From the NCBI GenBank assembly GCA_964400875.1, contig CAYNWK010000014.1:1-46720 (forward strand): 46,720 nucleotides of DNA. Reading direction: 5' to 3'. The DNA comes from CAYNWK01 sp964400875 (GTDB taxonomy: Bacteria; Chloroflexota; Anaerolineae; Anaerolineales; UBA4823). The notes under the pieces were generated by a model. That model did no database searches. It had not been told where the DNA came from and saw only the letters and a program-made list of their open reading frames with translations. This document shows, in pieces, positions 25,996 to 33,665 of this stretch. The translations under genes were made by a program, and so were the position numbers. Position 1 is the first letter of the stretch, and the number at the start of each line of letters is the position of its first letter.

Positions 25996-26088
25996 TTAGG
26001 ACTTATGCACCTGAGGTAGAGAGGTTGTTTGGGCGGGCTGTGCCCGCCCAAACAACCCTAGCTGCTCGAGGAACTGCATAACTCCTTA
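25996..26088. repeat. Intergenic hairpin repeat, copy A
   Basis: A 93-bp element. Imperfect terminal inverted repeats (TTAGGACTTATGCAC at the left, the complement of TAAGGAGTTATGCAG at the right) flank a perfect 16-bp stem (26023-26038 with 26042-26057) with a 3-nt loop. The stem core is GTTTGGGCGGGC. Other copies lie at 29166, 30094 and 36407. It separates the divergent mreB and glmS units. Confidence 0.85.
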
Positions 26089-26222
26089 TCAATTTAACCC
26101 AGTTTTCCTTTTAATTTCGCAAGGATTGAGGTATTTTATCCCCCAAACCATCACCCCTCCACATTTCCACGGAGATTCTAAAAAACCGCGTTACTTCTCA
26201 GATTGTCCGGGAGTATTTACGG

Positions 26223-26228
26223 TATAAT
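26223..26228 (+). promoter_or_regulatory. Promoter -10 for glmS
   Basis: A perfect TATAAT about 75 bases before the ribozyme cleavage site. No clear -35 is found at the usual spacing. It is the best -10 candidate in the plus-strand leader upstream of glmS. Confidence 0.5.
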
Positions 26229-26303
26229 TTCAATCCTTTAGTATCCCATACTCTGAGGAGGTAGACGAGGAGACAAATTTCAACGAATGGTTAGGAAAGG
26301 ACA

Positions 26304-26536
26304 GCGCATGGGCCGGAAGATTCGATTTAGACTCTTCCGGTTGACGAGGATGAGGGTTCCCTGCCGCCAGGCGGGGTTAACCGGCGCAGTGGTCAGATCG
26401 AATTGGAGCGCTGGGAAAATCGAAAGATCAGCGGAAGCCCTCTGGGTGCACCACAGCCCAACGTCTTTTCCCTCCTGAACAGAACTTTGCGTGAAAAACC
26501 TCGGGTAACCGGGGAACAGAGGCGCAAAGGGTGGTG
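26304..26536 (+). ncRNA. glmS self-cleaving ribozyme (GlcN6P-responsive)
   Basis: The leader of glmS matches the glmS ribozyme core. AGCGC at 26303-26307 sets the cleavage site between A26303 and G26304. An 8-bp hairpin (26313-26320 with 26333-26340) leads into TTGACGAGG. GAGGG (26352-26356) pairs with CCCTC (26438-26442) around the conserved ATCGAAA and GCGG segments. The lower part has CACCAC/GTGGTG (26449-26454, 26531-26536), CTTTGCG/CGCAAAG (26485-26491, 26523-26529) and the terminal CCTCGG-GTAA-CCGGGG between GAAAAACC and GAACAGAG. In known members glucosamine-6-phosphate is the cofactor for cleavage, which lowers glmS mRNA. An extra stretch of about 58 nt (26359-26416), including a 7-bp hairpin, interrupts the core. 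Confidence 0.88.
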
Positions 26537-26615
26537 AACGAAAAGTGGATACGAAGATCAATGAGCGCGCCTGCTTCAGGCCGCCTCGTGACCTGATCGA
26601 ATAGGAGGGACTCCT

Positions 26616-28460
26616 GTGTGTGGCATTGTTGGTTATATAGGTCTCCGCGACGCGACGCCGGTTATCCTGGGTGGGCTTAAACGTCTGGAATACCGCGGCT
26701 ATGATTCAGCCGGTTTGGCAGTGATGCAAGACGGCGCTATTGTCGTGCGCCGGGACGCCGGCAAGCTGACCAACCTGGAGCACTTGGTCGCCAACCAGCC
26801 TGTTTCTGGAAATCTAGGTATCGGGCATACTCGTTGGGCTACCCACGGTGAGCCTAGCGCTCGTAACGCCCACCCTCATTTGGGCATGAACGGTTCCGTG
26901 GTGCTGGTGCACAATGGCATCGTCGAGAATTTTCTCGAACTGCGCGATGAATTAAATGCGGAAGGGGTAGTTTTCAGGTCGGAAACCGACACGGAAGTTA
27001 TCGTTCAGCTGGTGGAGCGGTTTCTTTCGGCTGAAGTTGGTCTGGTAGAAGCGGCACGCCAGGCGCTGGCTTACTTGAAAGGCGCCCACGGTATCGTCTT
27101 GATGTCGACTCTCGAACCGGATAAGATTGTTGCCGCTCGCATTGGCAATGCTGGCGGTGTGGTCATCGGTCTGGGAGAGGGTGAGAATTATATTGCCTCA
27201 GATATGCCCGCCATTCTGGAGCACACCCGACAGATGGTATTCCTAGAATCGGGTCAGATGGCAGTTGTGCGACGTGACTCCGTCAGCGTCGAAACTTTGG
27301 CGGGCGATCCGGTTGCCCATGAGGTTCACAATGTAGCCTGGGACCCGGTTTCCGCGGAGAAGGGGGAATACCGTCATTTTATGCACAAAGAGATCCACGA
27401 ACAGGTCCGATCGTTGACCGATACGATTGCCGGAAGGGTAGACGTGGATAACGGGCGCAAGGTTCGTCTCCCCCAGCTCAACTTGACCTCGGAGTTAGCC
27501 CGCAGCATTCGCAGAATTTATATCACAGCTTGCGGGACAGCGGCTCACGCCGGCATGGTCGGTAAGGTGCTCATTGAGAAGCTCGCCCGCCTTCCGGTAG
27601 AGCTGGACATCGCCTCGGAGTTCCGTTACCGCGATCCGATCATCGATGGCGATACGCTCGTGCTGGCTATCAGCCAGTCTGGAGAGACCGCCGATACGCT
27701 GGCAGCCATGGAGGAGGCCCGAGGTAAAGGGGCTACATTGTGGTCGATCGTCAATGTGATCGGTTCGCAAGCAATGCGCCTGGCCGACGGCTACATCTCG
27801 ATGCAGACAGGTCCGGAAATCGGTGTAGCCTCGACTAAGGCCTATACTGCGCCGCTGGTGGATCTATACATGCTGGCGATCCTGTTGGCCGATATGCGGG
27901 GTAGCCTCACCGTAACCGAGCGCCGCCGTCTGGTAGGAGATCTGCTGTTAATTCCGGATCTCGCCGGACGCTGTCTGGACCGGGAAAACGAGGTCGAGCA
28001 GGTCGCCCAGGCCTTGAAAGATGTATCCCACTGCCTGTACCTCGGCCGCGGCATTAACATGCCTACTGCCTATGAAGGCGCCTTAAAGCTCAAGGAGATC
28101 TCGTATGTGCACGCCGAAGGCTACCCGGCCGGGGAGATGAAGCATGGCCCGATCGCCCTGATTGATAAAAATATGCCCGTGGTGGTGATCGCCCCGCGTG
28201 ACCCCTGGTACGACAAGATGTTCAGCCAGATCGAACAGGCCAAAGCACGCGGCGGTACGGTGGTGGCGGTTGCGACAGAAGGCGATGAGACCATCGCCGG
28301 CGTCGCCGACCACGTCTTGTGGGTACCGGAGACTCCCTGGATGCTTAGCCCGGTGACGACTGTCATTCCGCTGCAGCTGCTGGCCTACCACATCGCCGCG
28401 CTGCGCGGACTGGACGTCGATCAACCCCGGAACCTGGCCAAGAGCGTGACGGTGGAGTAG
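26616..28460 (+). CDS. glmS: Glutamine-fructose-6-phosphate aminotransferase (isomerizing)
   Basis: Makes glucosamine-6-phosphate from fructose-6-phosphate and glutamine, the first step to UDP-GlcNAc and peptidoglycan. The 614 residues include the class II glutaminase domain (1-240) with nucleophile Cys2 (MCGIVGYIG) and RWATHGEPS, then two SIS sugar-isomerase domains with SQSGETADTL and the C-terminal DQPRNLAKSVTVE. The start codon is GTG at 26616, with AGGAGG 7 bases upstream; starting here puts the nucleophile at position 2 as required. Expression is expected to be controlled by the ribozyme in its leader. It converges on the M23 peptidase gene with 17 bases between stops. Confidence 0.97.
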   Translation: MCGIVGYIGLRDATPVILGGLKRLEYRGYDSAGLAVMQDGAIVVRRDAGKLTNLEHLVANQPVSGNLGIGHTRWATHGEPSARNAHPHLGMNGSVVLVHNGIVENFLELRDELNAEGVVFRSETDTEVIVQLVERFLSAEVGLVEAARQALAYLKGAHGIVLMSTLEPDKIVAARIGNAGGVVIGLGEGENYIASDMPAILEHTRQMVFLESGQMAVVRRDSVSVETLAGDPVAHEVHNVAWDPVSAEKGEYRHFMHKEIHEQVRSLTDTIAGRVDVDNGRKVRLPQLNLTSELARSIRRIYITACGTAAHAGMVGKVLIEKLARLPVELDIASEFRYRDPIIDGDTLVLAISQSGETADTLAAMEEARGKGATLWSIVNVIGSQAMRLADGYISMQTGPEIGVASTKAYTAPLVDLYMLAILLADMRGSLTVTERRRLVGDLLLIPDLAGRCLDRENEVEQVAQALKDVSHCLYLGRGINMPTAYEGALKLKEISYVHAEGYPAGEMKHGPIALIDKNMPVVVIAPRDPWYDKMFSQIEQAKARGGTVVAVATEGDETIAGVADHVLWVPETPWMLSPVTTVIPLQLLAYHIAALRGLDVDQPRNLAKSVTVE

Positions 28461-28477
28461 TCTACTGTTGATCCTGC

Positions 28478-29122
28478 TTAGTTGATCAAATCCAACGGAT
28501 TTGCGTTTTCCCCCGTCTTTTTGTCGAAAACGTTCAGATGCGTGTGGTACCCGCAGTCTCGGTTCCAGCACGGGTTCCCTTGCATGTCGGTCGTGTAGCC
28601 GTGGTTGCTCTCGTTGCCCACTTTCTGACCGATCTCCACCGTATCACCGATTTCAACGCTGTAATCGCCGTGCAGCATGGTGACGCGCCAGCGGTCGTTC
28701 TCCAGGATCAGGGTTGTATTCCCGTATTGATCGACGAATAAGTCTACGACCTCGCCGTTAATAGGAGACTTGATTTTGGCGCCTTTGCCAGCCGCGATGT
28801 CGATGGCGTTATGTCCGTACGATTGGCCGTGCAGCCCTTGGGTCAGGGTGTAGTGATCGTAAGGGGAGCGGAATGCTTTCTGGTTGGGCTTCTTTGGCTG
28901 GGGCTGTGCATCTTCTTCCGCAACAATCGGATTCTCAACATTGCCATCTTCGACCCCGCCTTGGGCAGGGGATTGCAAATCTATCTGCACGGTTATCTCG
29001 CCCGGCACCAAAGTTTTTGCGGAACTGCCCTCATAATCGAGAATTAAGTTGAGTCCCATGAAGGCGATCAGAGCCAATCCTACTAAAGTCAGGCCATCTA
29101 CACGTCCGCCGGTCATTTCCAT
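28478..29122 (-). CDS. Membrane-anchored M23-family peptidase (LytM-like)
   Basis: A 214-residue protein with an N-terminal membrane helix (about 9-27), a Glu/Pro-rich spacer to residue 85, and an M23 zinc-peptidase domain. Metal ligands are H104 and D108 (GHNAID) and the HTH motif at 193-195; H151 is the likely catalytic His. Such enzymes cut peptidoglycan cross-links, so the product acts outside the membrane. C185 and C190 could form a disulfide. AGCGGAG precedes the ATG. A hairpin repeat and a LexA-like palindrome lie in its upstream region. Confidence 0.88.
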   Translation of the reverse strand: MEMTGGRVDGLTLVGLALIAFMGLNLILDYEGSSAKTLVPGEITVQIDLQSPAQGGVEDGNVENPIVAEEDAQPQPKKPNQKAFRSPYDHYTLTQGLHGQSYGHNAIDIAAGKGAKIKSPINGEVVDLFVDQYGNTTLILENDRWRVTMLHGDYSVEIGDTVEIGQKVGNESNHGYTTDMQGNPCWNRDCGYHTHLNVFDKKTGENANPLDLIN

Positions 29123-29165
29123 CTCCGCTGAACTTAAGAGTTCGATTGCTTTGTGCTAATACATA

Positions 29166-29260
29166 GTAGTTACGCAGTTGGCCGGTGCAGTACGGGAGTT
29201 TGGGTGGGCTTCGCTTGCCCAAACTCCCCCCTTTTTCTCACCAAGAGTGTAAGTCCTAAT
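29166..29260. repeat. Intergenic hairpin repeat, copy B
   Basis: A 95-bp relative of copy A. Left end AGTTACGCAGTTG, right end GAGTGTAAGTCCTAA. The central stem (29194-29209 with 29213-29228) has 16 pairs, three of them G-U, and the core GTTTGGGTGGGC. It lies between the M23 peptidase start and the upstream palindrome, so it would sit in that gene's leader. Confidence 0.8.
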
Positions 29261-29264
29261 AATA

Positions 29265-29280
29265 TAGAACTAATGTTCTA
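29265..29280. promoter_or_regulatory. LexA-like palindrome upstream of the M23 peptidase gene
   Basis: TAGAAC-TAAT-GTTCTA contains GAACnnnnGTTC, the core of LexA boxes of the Bacillus type. A minus-strand TATACT lies just beside it at 29286-29281, so the palindrome would overlap the transcription start. A GAACnnnnGTTC match is expected about once by chance in a sequence this long. Confidence 0.3.
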
Positions 29281-29377
29281 AGTATACCGCGATTCTCTTT
29301 CTTAAAGATTAAAATATCAATGGTTTCCTGGTCGTTGACTGCTTTGAACCACTACTGCTCCCCCAGGCTCAAAGTTG

Positions 29378-29403
29378 ACGGCGCGAGGTTCTTCTCGCGC
29401 CGT
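29378..29403 (-). terminator. Hairpin downstream of the winged-helix regulator
   Basis: A 10-bp GC-rich stem (29378-29387 with 29394-29403) with a 6-nt loop, 38 bases past the regulator stop codon. The tail on the minus strand is CAACTTTGAG, so the T-run is short; the plus-strand side has TATTTTTAA. Confidence 0.6.
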
Positions 29404-29441
29404 TAACTGTATTTTTAACTGCCTGAGAGACCGGGTAATCC

Positions 29442-30089
29442 TTATCGGTCTCTCATCGAACGAGCTCTGAGAAACTCACAGTACGTCGCGCCGCGTGGGT
29501 CGCGTGCCAGTTTCTCCGTTTGTTGGATTGGGGTTTGCAGAAAATGCTCGAGCAGGAGGGCATCCATCTGGCACAATTCGGGGTGTTCGGAGATGATTTT
29601 AGCGTAAGGACAGTGCTCGAAGATCACTTTTGGGGACTCGGCATGCGCTTCCCATCGAGCTTGATAATTTAGCCGGTTGAGCTGTTGGATGGCCGCTACT
29701 AGCCTGCGCGCCAGGTGGGGCTGGTCTGCGCTTTTAGACAGCTCGGTACTATCTTCACTTGTGCCGGTCAGTGCTTCGGCTAGGCGTCGTAGCAGCGCTT
29801 GCTGCTTGGCTTCGGGTTGACCCTCGAATAATTCTCTCAGCAGGGCGCTGGACAGGCGATCGAGGTTATCTCCCAGTGTGCGGTCGGCAAGGCTTAACAA
29901 ACGGGAAGGACGGCCGCGCCCTGCTTGGGCGCGTTCGCCGGAGATTTCTATCAGTCCTTGCTCCAACAAATTGGCAACGTGATGGCGCACGTTTGCCTTG
30001 GTGACGTGCAAAGCCCTGCTTAGGTCCGCGGTCGTCGCCACGCGCCGGTTTTCAATATAATCCAGGATGCGTTGACGGGTGCTTTTCAT
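29442..30089 (-). CDS. Winged-helix transcriptional regulator with C-terminal Cys motif
   Basis: A 215-residue regulator. Residues 1-70 form a winged helix-turn-helix (ATTADLSRALHVTKANVRHH as recognition region, wing rich in Gly/Arg near 56-62). The C-terminal domain has three spaced cysteines, C160 in EHCPYAKI, C173 in HPELCQMD, and C204, a pattern seen in Fe-S or metal-sensing regulators such as the SufR group. What it senses is not readable from sequence. It is divergent from the iscX-nuo operon, with 184 bases between the starts, and so is a candidate regulator of those Fe-S genes. That link is an inference. Confidence 0.8.
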   Translation of the reverse strand: MKSTRQRILDYIENRRVATTADLSRALHVTKANVRHHVANLLEQGLIEISGERAQAGRGRPSRLLSLADRTLGDNLDRLSSALLRELFEGQPEAKQQALLRRLAEALTGTSEDSTELSKSADQPHLARRLVAAIQQLNRLNYQARWEAHAESPKVIFEHCPYAKIISEHPELCQMDALLLEHFLQTPIQQTEKLARDPRGATYCEFLRARSMRDR

Positions 30090-30093
30090 GAAT

Positions 30094-30185
30094 TTAGAAC
30101 TTACGTACTTGAAGATGGGTGGGTGTTTTTGGTGGGTTTAGCCTGCCCAAAACACCCAGTACCCTCGTGAATTGCGGAATTTCTA
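30094..30185. repeat. Intergenic hairpin repeat, copy C
   Basis: A roughly 92-bp relative of copy A with more mismatches. Left end TTAGAACTTACGTACTTGA, right end GAATTGCGGAATTTC. The central arms (TGGGTGTTTT and AAAACACCCA) pair well, with an imperfect inner stem. It fills half of the divergent region between the regulator and iscX. Confidence 0.72.
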
Positions 30186-30238
30186 GATTATAAGAGCATT
30201 CCTCTATTTACGCAAATAATATTATGCGTATTAAATCG

Positions 30239-30267
30239 TTGAAATTTGTTCACACGGGGTTTATAAT
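30239..30267 (+). promoter_or_regulatory. Promoter of the iscX-nuo operon, predicted leaderless
   Basis: TTGAAA at 30239-30244 and a perfect TATAAT at 30262-30267 are 17 bases apart. The last -10 base counted as -7 puts +1 at 30274, exactly the A of the iscX ATG. No ribosome-binding sequence lies before that ATG, which agrees with a leaderless mRNA. Confidence 0.75.
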
Positions 30268-30273
30268 AAGCGC

Positions 30274-30489
30274 ATGATGCCCGAAACACTCACCTGGGAA
30301 CACACCTTCGCCATCGCGCGCCGTTTGTTAAAAAACCATCCCCGGGTGGATTTAGAACAGGTCTCATTAAAAATGGTCTATGAATGGACGATCGCGCTGC
30401 CAGAATTCGACGATGACCGCGAGCTGGCCAATGACGGAATCCTGGCGGCAATCTATCAAGAATGGTTCGAGGAGGTAAATCCGGTATGA
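30274..30489 (+). CDS. iscX: IscX-like iron-sulfur assembly protein
   Basis: A 71-residue acidic protein with the IscX pattern: LTWEHTFAIARRLLKNHP, then VYEWTIALPEFDDD, then ILAAIYQEWFEE. In E. coli IscX binds iron and the cysteine desulfurase IscS and modulates cluster assembly. No isc genes accompany it here; instead it heads an operon of complex I Fe-S subunits. Its stop overlaps the nuoB start (ATGA at 30486-30489), so the two are translationally coupled. AGGAGG for nuoB lies inside its last codons. ATG at 30274 is preferred because it coincides with the predicted transcription start; an ATG directly after is also possible. Confidence 0.85.
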   Translation: MMPETLTWEHTFAIARRLLKNHPRVDLEQVSLKMVYEWTIALPEFDDDRELANDGILAAIYQEWFEEVNPV

Positions 30490-31175
30490 CGGAAGATATT
30501 AATTCTCCCGGCTACGACATCCCCCCAGAGCTGCAAAGCCAAGTCTCCATAACTACTATCGATAAGATCTATAACTGGGGCCGGCGCTCTTCCCTGTGGC
30601 CGATGATGTTCGGTTTGGCTTGTTGTGCGATCGAGATGATCTGCACGGCTGCCAGCCGCTACGATTTCGCCCGCTTCGGTATGGAAGTCATGCGCCCCAG
30701 CCCCCGCCAGGCGGACGTGATGATTGTATCTGGCACAGTAACCAAGAAGATGATCCCCCAGATCGTGCGCCTCTACAACCAAATGCCGGAACCCAAATAC
30801 GTGGTTTCCATGGGCGCTTGTTCTTCCGGCGGCGGCCCCTTCAAAGAAGGATACAATGTTGTTTCCGGCGTGGACAAATTTGTCCCCGTTGATGTTTACG
30901 TGACCGGATGCCCGCCAACCCCTCAGGCCCTTCTGCACGGGTTGATCAGCTTGCAGAAGAAAATTGACAAGCAATCGATCAAGACGGTACGTTGGTATAG
31001 CAAAGAACCGCTGGAGCCGATCCCTGTCCCTGTGCTTGGTCCGGATATCATGGACCCACGCGAGTACGCTGCCATAAAAGAATACACTCAGAAGAAACTG
31101 GCCGATCAGCAGGCTGCCGAGAAAGAAAAACAACTCGAAGCTGCTGGTGCAGCCCCGGCGACGAAAGAAGCTTGA
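30486..31175 (+). CDS. nuoB: NADH-quinone oxidoreductase subunit B
   Basis: A 229-residue NuoB/PSST subunit that holds cluster N2, the last Fe-S centre before quinone. Ligands C46, C47 (LACCAIE), C112 (MGACSS) and C142 (VTGCPP) are all present. The C-terminus beyond residue 165 is a charged Ala/Lys/Glu extension not needed for the cluster. I start at the ATG at 30486, which has AGGAGG upstream and overlaps the iscX stop. It is followed by nuoCD after 14 bases. Confidence 0.95.
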   Translation: MTEDINSPGYDIPPELQSQVSITTIDKIYNWGRRSSLWPMMFGLACCAIEMICTAASRYDFARFGMEVMRPSPRQADVMIVSGTVTKKMIPQIVRLYNQMPEPKYVVSMGACSSGGGPFKEGYNVVSGVDKFVPVDVYVTGCPPTPQALLHGLISLQKKIDKQSIKTVRWYSKEPLEPIPVPVLGPDIMDPREYAAIKEYTQKKLADQQAAEKEKQLEAAGAAPATKEA

Positions 31176-31189
31176 GAGGGAGCCCTCGA

Positions 31190-32935
31190 ATGAGTGAAGA
31201 AACACTTGTCCAAGAAGTATCTCCAATAGAAGCGCGTTTCCCGGGCATCGTCGCACCGGAAGAGCGTAAAAGCTATGAAGGTTATATCGTCGAAGCCCAG
31301 AATCTGATCGAATTCGCCCGTACCATCCGGGATGAGCTCGGATACGACTACCTCTCTTCGGTCACCGCCGTGGACTATCTTCCAGACGATCGGTTTGAGG
31401 TTGTCTACCACGCTTATCAGAGCACCGGCGGGCCGGGGCTGAACTTTAAAGTTCAGGTGCCTCGCGATAATCCGGTCGTACCGTCCCTGGTATCCGTTTA
31501 TCCGGGAGCTGATTTTCAGGAGCGGGAAGCTTGGGATTTGATGGGCATTCGCTTTGAAGGTCACCCTAACCTTAAGCGGATTCTGATGTGGGAGGGTTTC
31601 GAAGGGCATCCGCTGCGAAAGGACTGGCGCGAATCTTACTTCGAAGAGGACGGCAAACCCTACAAAAGCCGCTGGCCCGAGGGTGAAGTGTTCCGCGCCG
31701 AGGACCGCAATCCCTTTTATAAAAACGTAGATTATCCCGCTGGTTTCGATCCAGAGACCTGGACGCCGATTGGTGACGCAGCAATTTACGCTGGAGCAGG
31801 TAAGGTGGAGCAGCCTGTCAGTGAAACAGCCATCTCTACCGACCAGATCGTGGTTAATCTTGGCCCACAGCACCCATCTACTCACGGCGTCTTCCGCATG
31901 GTGGTCAAACTGGAAGGAGAGACCATCCGCTTCCTGGAGCCGGTGATGGGTTACCTCCACCGCAACCACGAGAAGATTGGTGAGCGCAACACCTATATCA
32001 TGAATATGCCGTTCACCGACCGGCTGGATTATCTCTCCTCGATGAGCAATAACTTTGGCTATGCTCTCGCGGTCGAGAAGCTCATGGACGTCAAGCCTCC
32101 TGAGCGCGCCGAGTATATTCGCGTGATGATGGCCGAGCTGACCCGGATCAGCAACCACCTTTGGGCGATAGGATTTTTGCTCAACGACTTGGGTGCCTTC
32201 TTTACCCCGGCGCTGTACGCGATTGAGGAACGCGAATTGATCCTTGATATCTTCGAAGCCGTCGCTGGGTCACGCATGATGTGCAATTATTTCCGCTTTG
32301 GCGGCGTCGCCCGCGACCTGCCGGAAGGCGTGTTCAAGAAAATCAAAAACCTGGTCCTGGAGCGTTTGCCTCGCAAGATCGACGAACTGGATGCTTATCT
32401 GACTAACAACGAGATCATCCGTTCGCGTTGTGAAGGTGTTGGGGTATTGACGCCGGAGCAGGCTATTGCTTACTCGGCGGCAGGCCCCGTATTGCGCGCT
32501 TCAGGGGTTCCTTACGATATTCGCCGGGCCGATCCTTATGGCATCTACGACCGCTTCGATTTCGATGTCGCCGTCCGCTACCACGGTGATGTATACGACC
32601 GCTATCTGATCCGCATAGATGAGATTCGCGAGAGCATTCGCATTCTCCAGCAAGTGGTCAGGGATATTCCCGAAGGGTCCATCCAGGAAGGCAAACCGCA
32701 GTACCAGGTGCGAGTGCCTGCTGGAGAGGCCTATGGCCGCGTCGAAGGCCCCAAAGGGGAGCTTGGATTCTACATAGTTTCCAACGGCAAGCCCAACCCC
32801 TGGCGGTATCACGTCCGGGCGCCATCTTTCATCAACCTGACTGCTATGGGAGAGATGTGCAAGGGCAATAAAATCGCTGATGCCGTCGCCATTCTGGGAT
32901 CGATCGACATCGTCCTGGGCGAAACCGACCGCTAG
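31190..32935 (+). CDS. nuoCD: NADH-quinone oxidoreductase fused subunits C/D
   Basis: A 581-residue fusion of NuoC (about 1-170; VTAVDYLPDDRFEVVYH and PGADFQEREAWDLMGIRFEGHP) and NuoD (about 200-581; NLGPQHPSTHGVFRM, GYLHRNHEKIGERN, and the C-terminal LGSIDIVLGETDR). NuoD forms the quinone-binding site with NuoB. The fusion also occurs in E. coli. I start at the ATG at 31190 behind AGAGGGAG rather than at a TTG inside nuoB's end. The nuoA, E-H and J-N genes are not in the window. Confidence 0.95.
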   Translation: MSEETLVQEVSPIEARFPGIVAPEERKSYEGYIVEAQNLIEFARTIRDELGYDYLSSVTAVDYLPDDRFEVVYHAYQSTGGPGLNFKVQVPRDNPVVPSLVSVYPGADFQEREAWDLMGIRFEGHPNLKRILMWEGFEGHPLRKDWRESYFEEDGKPYKSRWPEGEVFRAEDRNPFYKNVDYPAGFDPETWTPIGDAAIYAGAGKVEQPVSETAISTDQIVVNLGPQHPSTHGVFRMVVKLEGETIRFLEPVMGYLHRNHEKIGERNTYIMNMPFTDRLDYLSSMSNNFGYALAVEKLMDVKPPERAEYIRVMMAELTRISNHLWAIGFLLNDLGAFFTPALYAIEERELILDIFEAVAGSRMMCNYFRFGGVARDLPEGVFKKIKNLVLERLPRKIDELDAYLTNNEIIRSRCEGVGVLTPEQAIAYSAAGPVLRASGVPYDIRRADPYGIYDRFDFDVAVRYHGDVYDRYLIRIDEIRESIRILQQVVRDIPEGSIQEGKPQYQVRVPAGEAYGRVEGPKGELGFYIVSNGKPNPWRYHVRAPSFINLTAMGEMCKGNKIADAVAILGSIDIVLGETDR

Positions 32936-32955
32936 CAGAATAGGGAGATCAACCG

Positions 32956-33570
32956 ATGTATGGTAAAGGAATTATTCAGGGTCTGGGCGTTACCCTGAGA
33001 CACTTTGTCGACACCTATCTTGAGGATATTAAGTGGTTGGGTAAGAAGCGCTACTATTCCGAAGAAGGTATCGCCAACCGCATGAGCAGCGAGACGCGCG
33101 GCATTTTCACCGTACAGTATCCGGAAGAAAAGCTGCCTGTGCCGGAGGAATTTCGCTTCATCCCCTTCTTGCTCTACGAAATTGACGAGGACGGTAAACA
33201 GCAGGACCGCTGCACGTCTTGTGGGATCTGCGCCAAAGTCTGCCCCCCGCAATGCATCTGGATCGTGCGCACCAATGACCCGGAGACCGGCCGTCCGGTG
33301 CCGGAGCCAGAAGAATTTTACATTGACGTGGATATTTGCATGAACTGCGGGTTCTGCTCCGAGTACTGCCCCTTTGACGCTATTAAGATGGATCACGATT
33401 ACGAATTGGCCGTTTATGACCGCCACGCCCGCAACATCTATAATAAAGCGAAATTGTCTAAGCCGGTCTCTTATTACGCTTCCATCCGTCCGTCTAATTA
33501 TTCGCGGGAGGAAGCCGCCCGCGCCGAGGCGGAGGCTGCTAAAGCAGCCCGCAAGGCCGGAAGACGATAA
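32956..33570 (+). CDS. nuoI: NADH-quinone oxidoreductase subunit I (2x[4Fe-4S])
   Basis: A 204-residue ferredoxin-like subunit that carries electrons to NuoB. Two full cluster motifs are seen: C86, C89, C92, C96 and C128, C131, C134, C138, each ending in CP. The last 30 residues are an Ala/Glu/Arg-rich tail similar in style to the NuoB tail. It lies 20 bases after nuoCD. A degenerate hairpin repeat follows before mrp. Confidence 0.95.
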   Translation: MYGKGIIQGLGVTLRHFVDTYLEDIKWLGKKRYYSEEGIANRMSSETRGIFTVQYPEEKLPVPEEFRFIPFLLYEIDEDGKQQDRCTSCGICAKVCPPQCIWIVRTNDPETGRPVPEPEEFYIDVDICMNCGFCSEYCPFDAIKMDHDYELAVYDRHARNIYNKAKLSKPVSYYASIRPSNYSREEAARAEAEAAKAARKAGRR

Positions 33571-33584
33571 CCCTGTGGGAAAAC

Positions 33585-33635
33585 GGGGTGTTTACCAGAC
33601 ACCATCCCGCCAAACACCCTCGCTGCGCAAGTCCC
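33585..33635. repeat. Degenerate hairpin repeat, possible copy E
   Basis: GGGTGTTT (33586-33593) and AAACACCC (33612-33619) form the outer stem seen in the other copies, and the right flank GCTGCGCAAGTCCCA resembles their right end. The inner stem and left end are lost. It lies between nuoI and mrp. Confidence 0.45.
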
Positions 33636-33665
33636 ATAGTTTGATAATTTTAGGGAGTCTGTTTT

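Noticed and set aside
26280..26561. Short protein-coding frame upstream of glmS
   Set aside because: The region folds as the glmS ribozyme and the translated sequences have no homology signals.
30456..32158. Long minus-strand open frames across nuoB and nuoCD
   Set aside because: Antisense shadows of well supported complex I genes with no domain signature.
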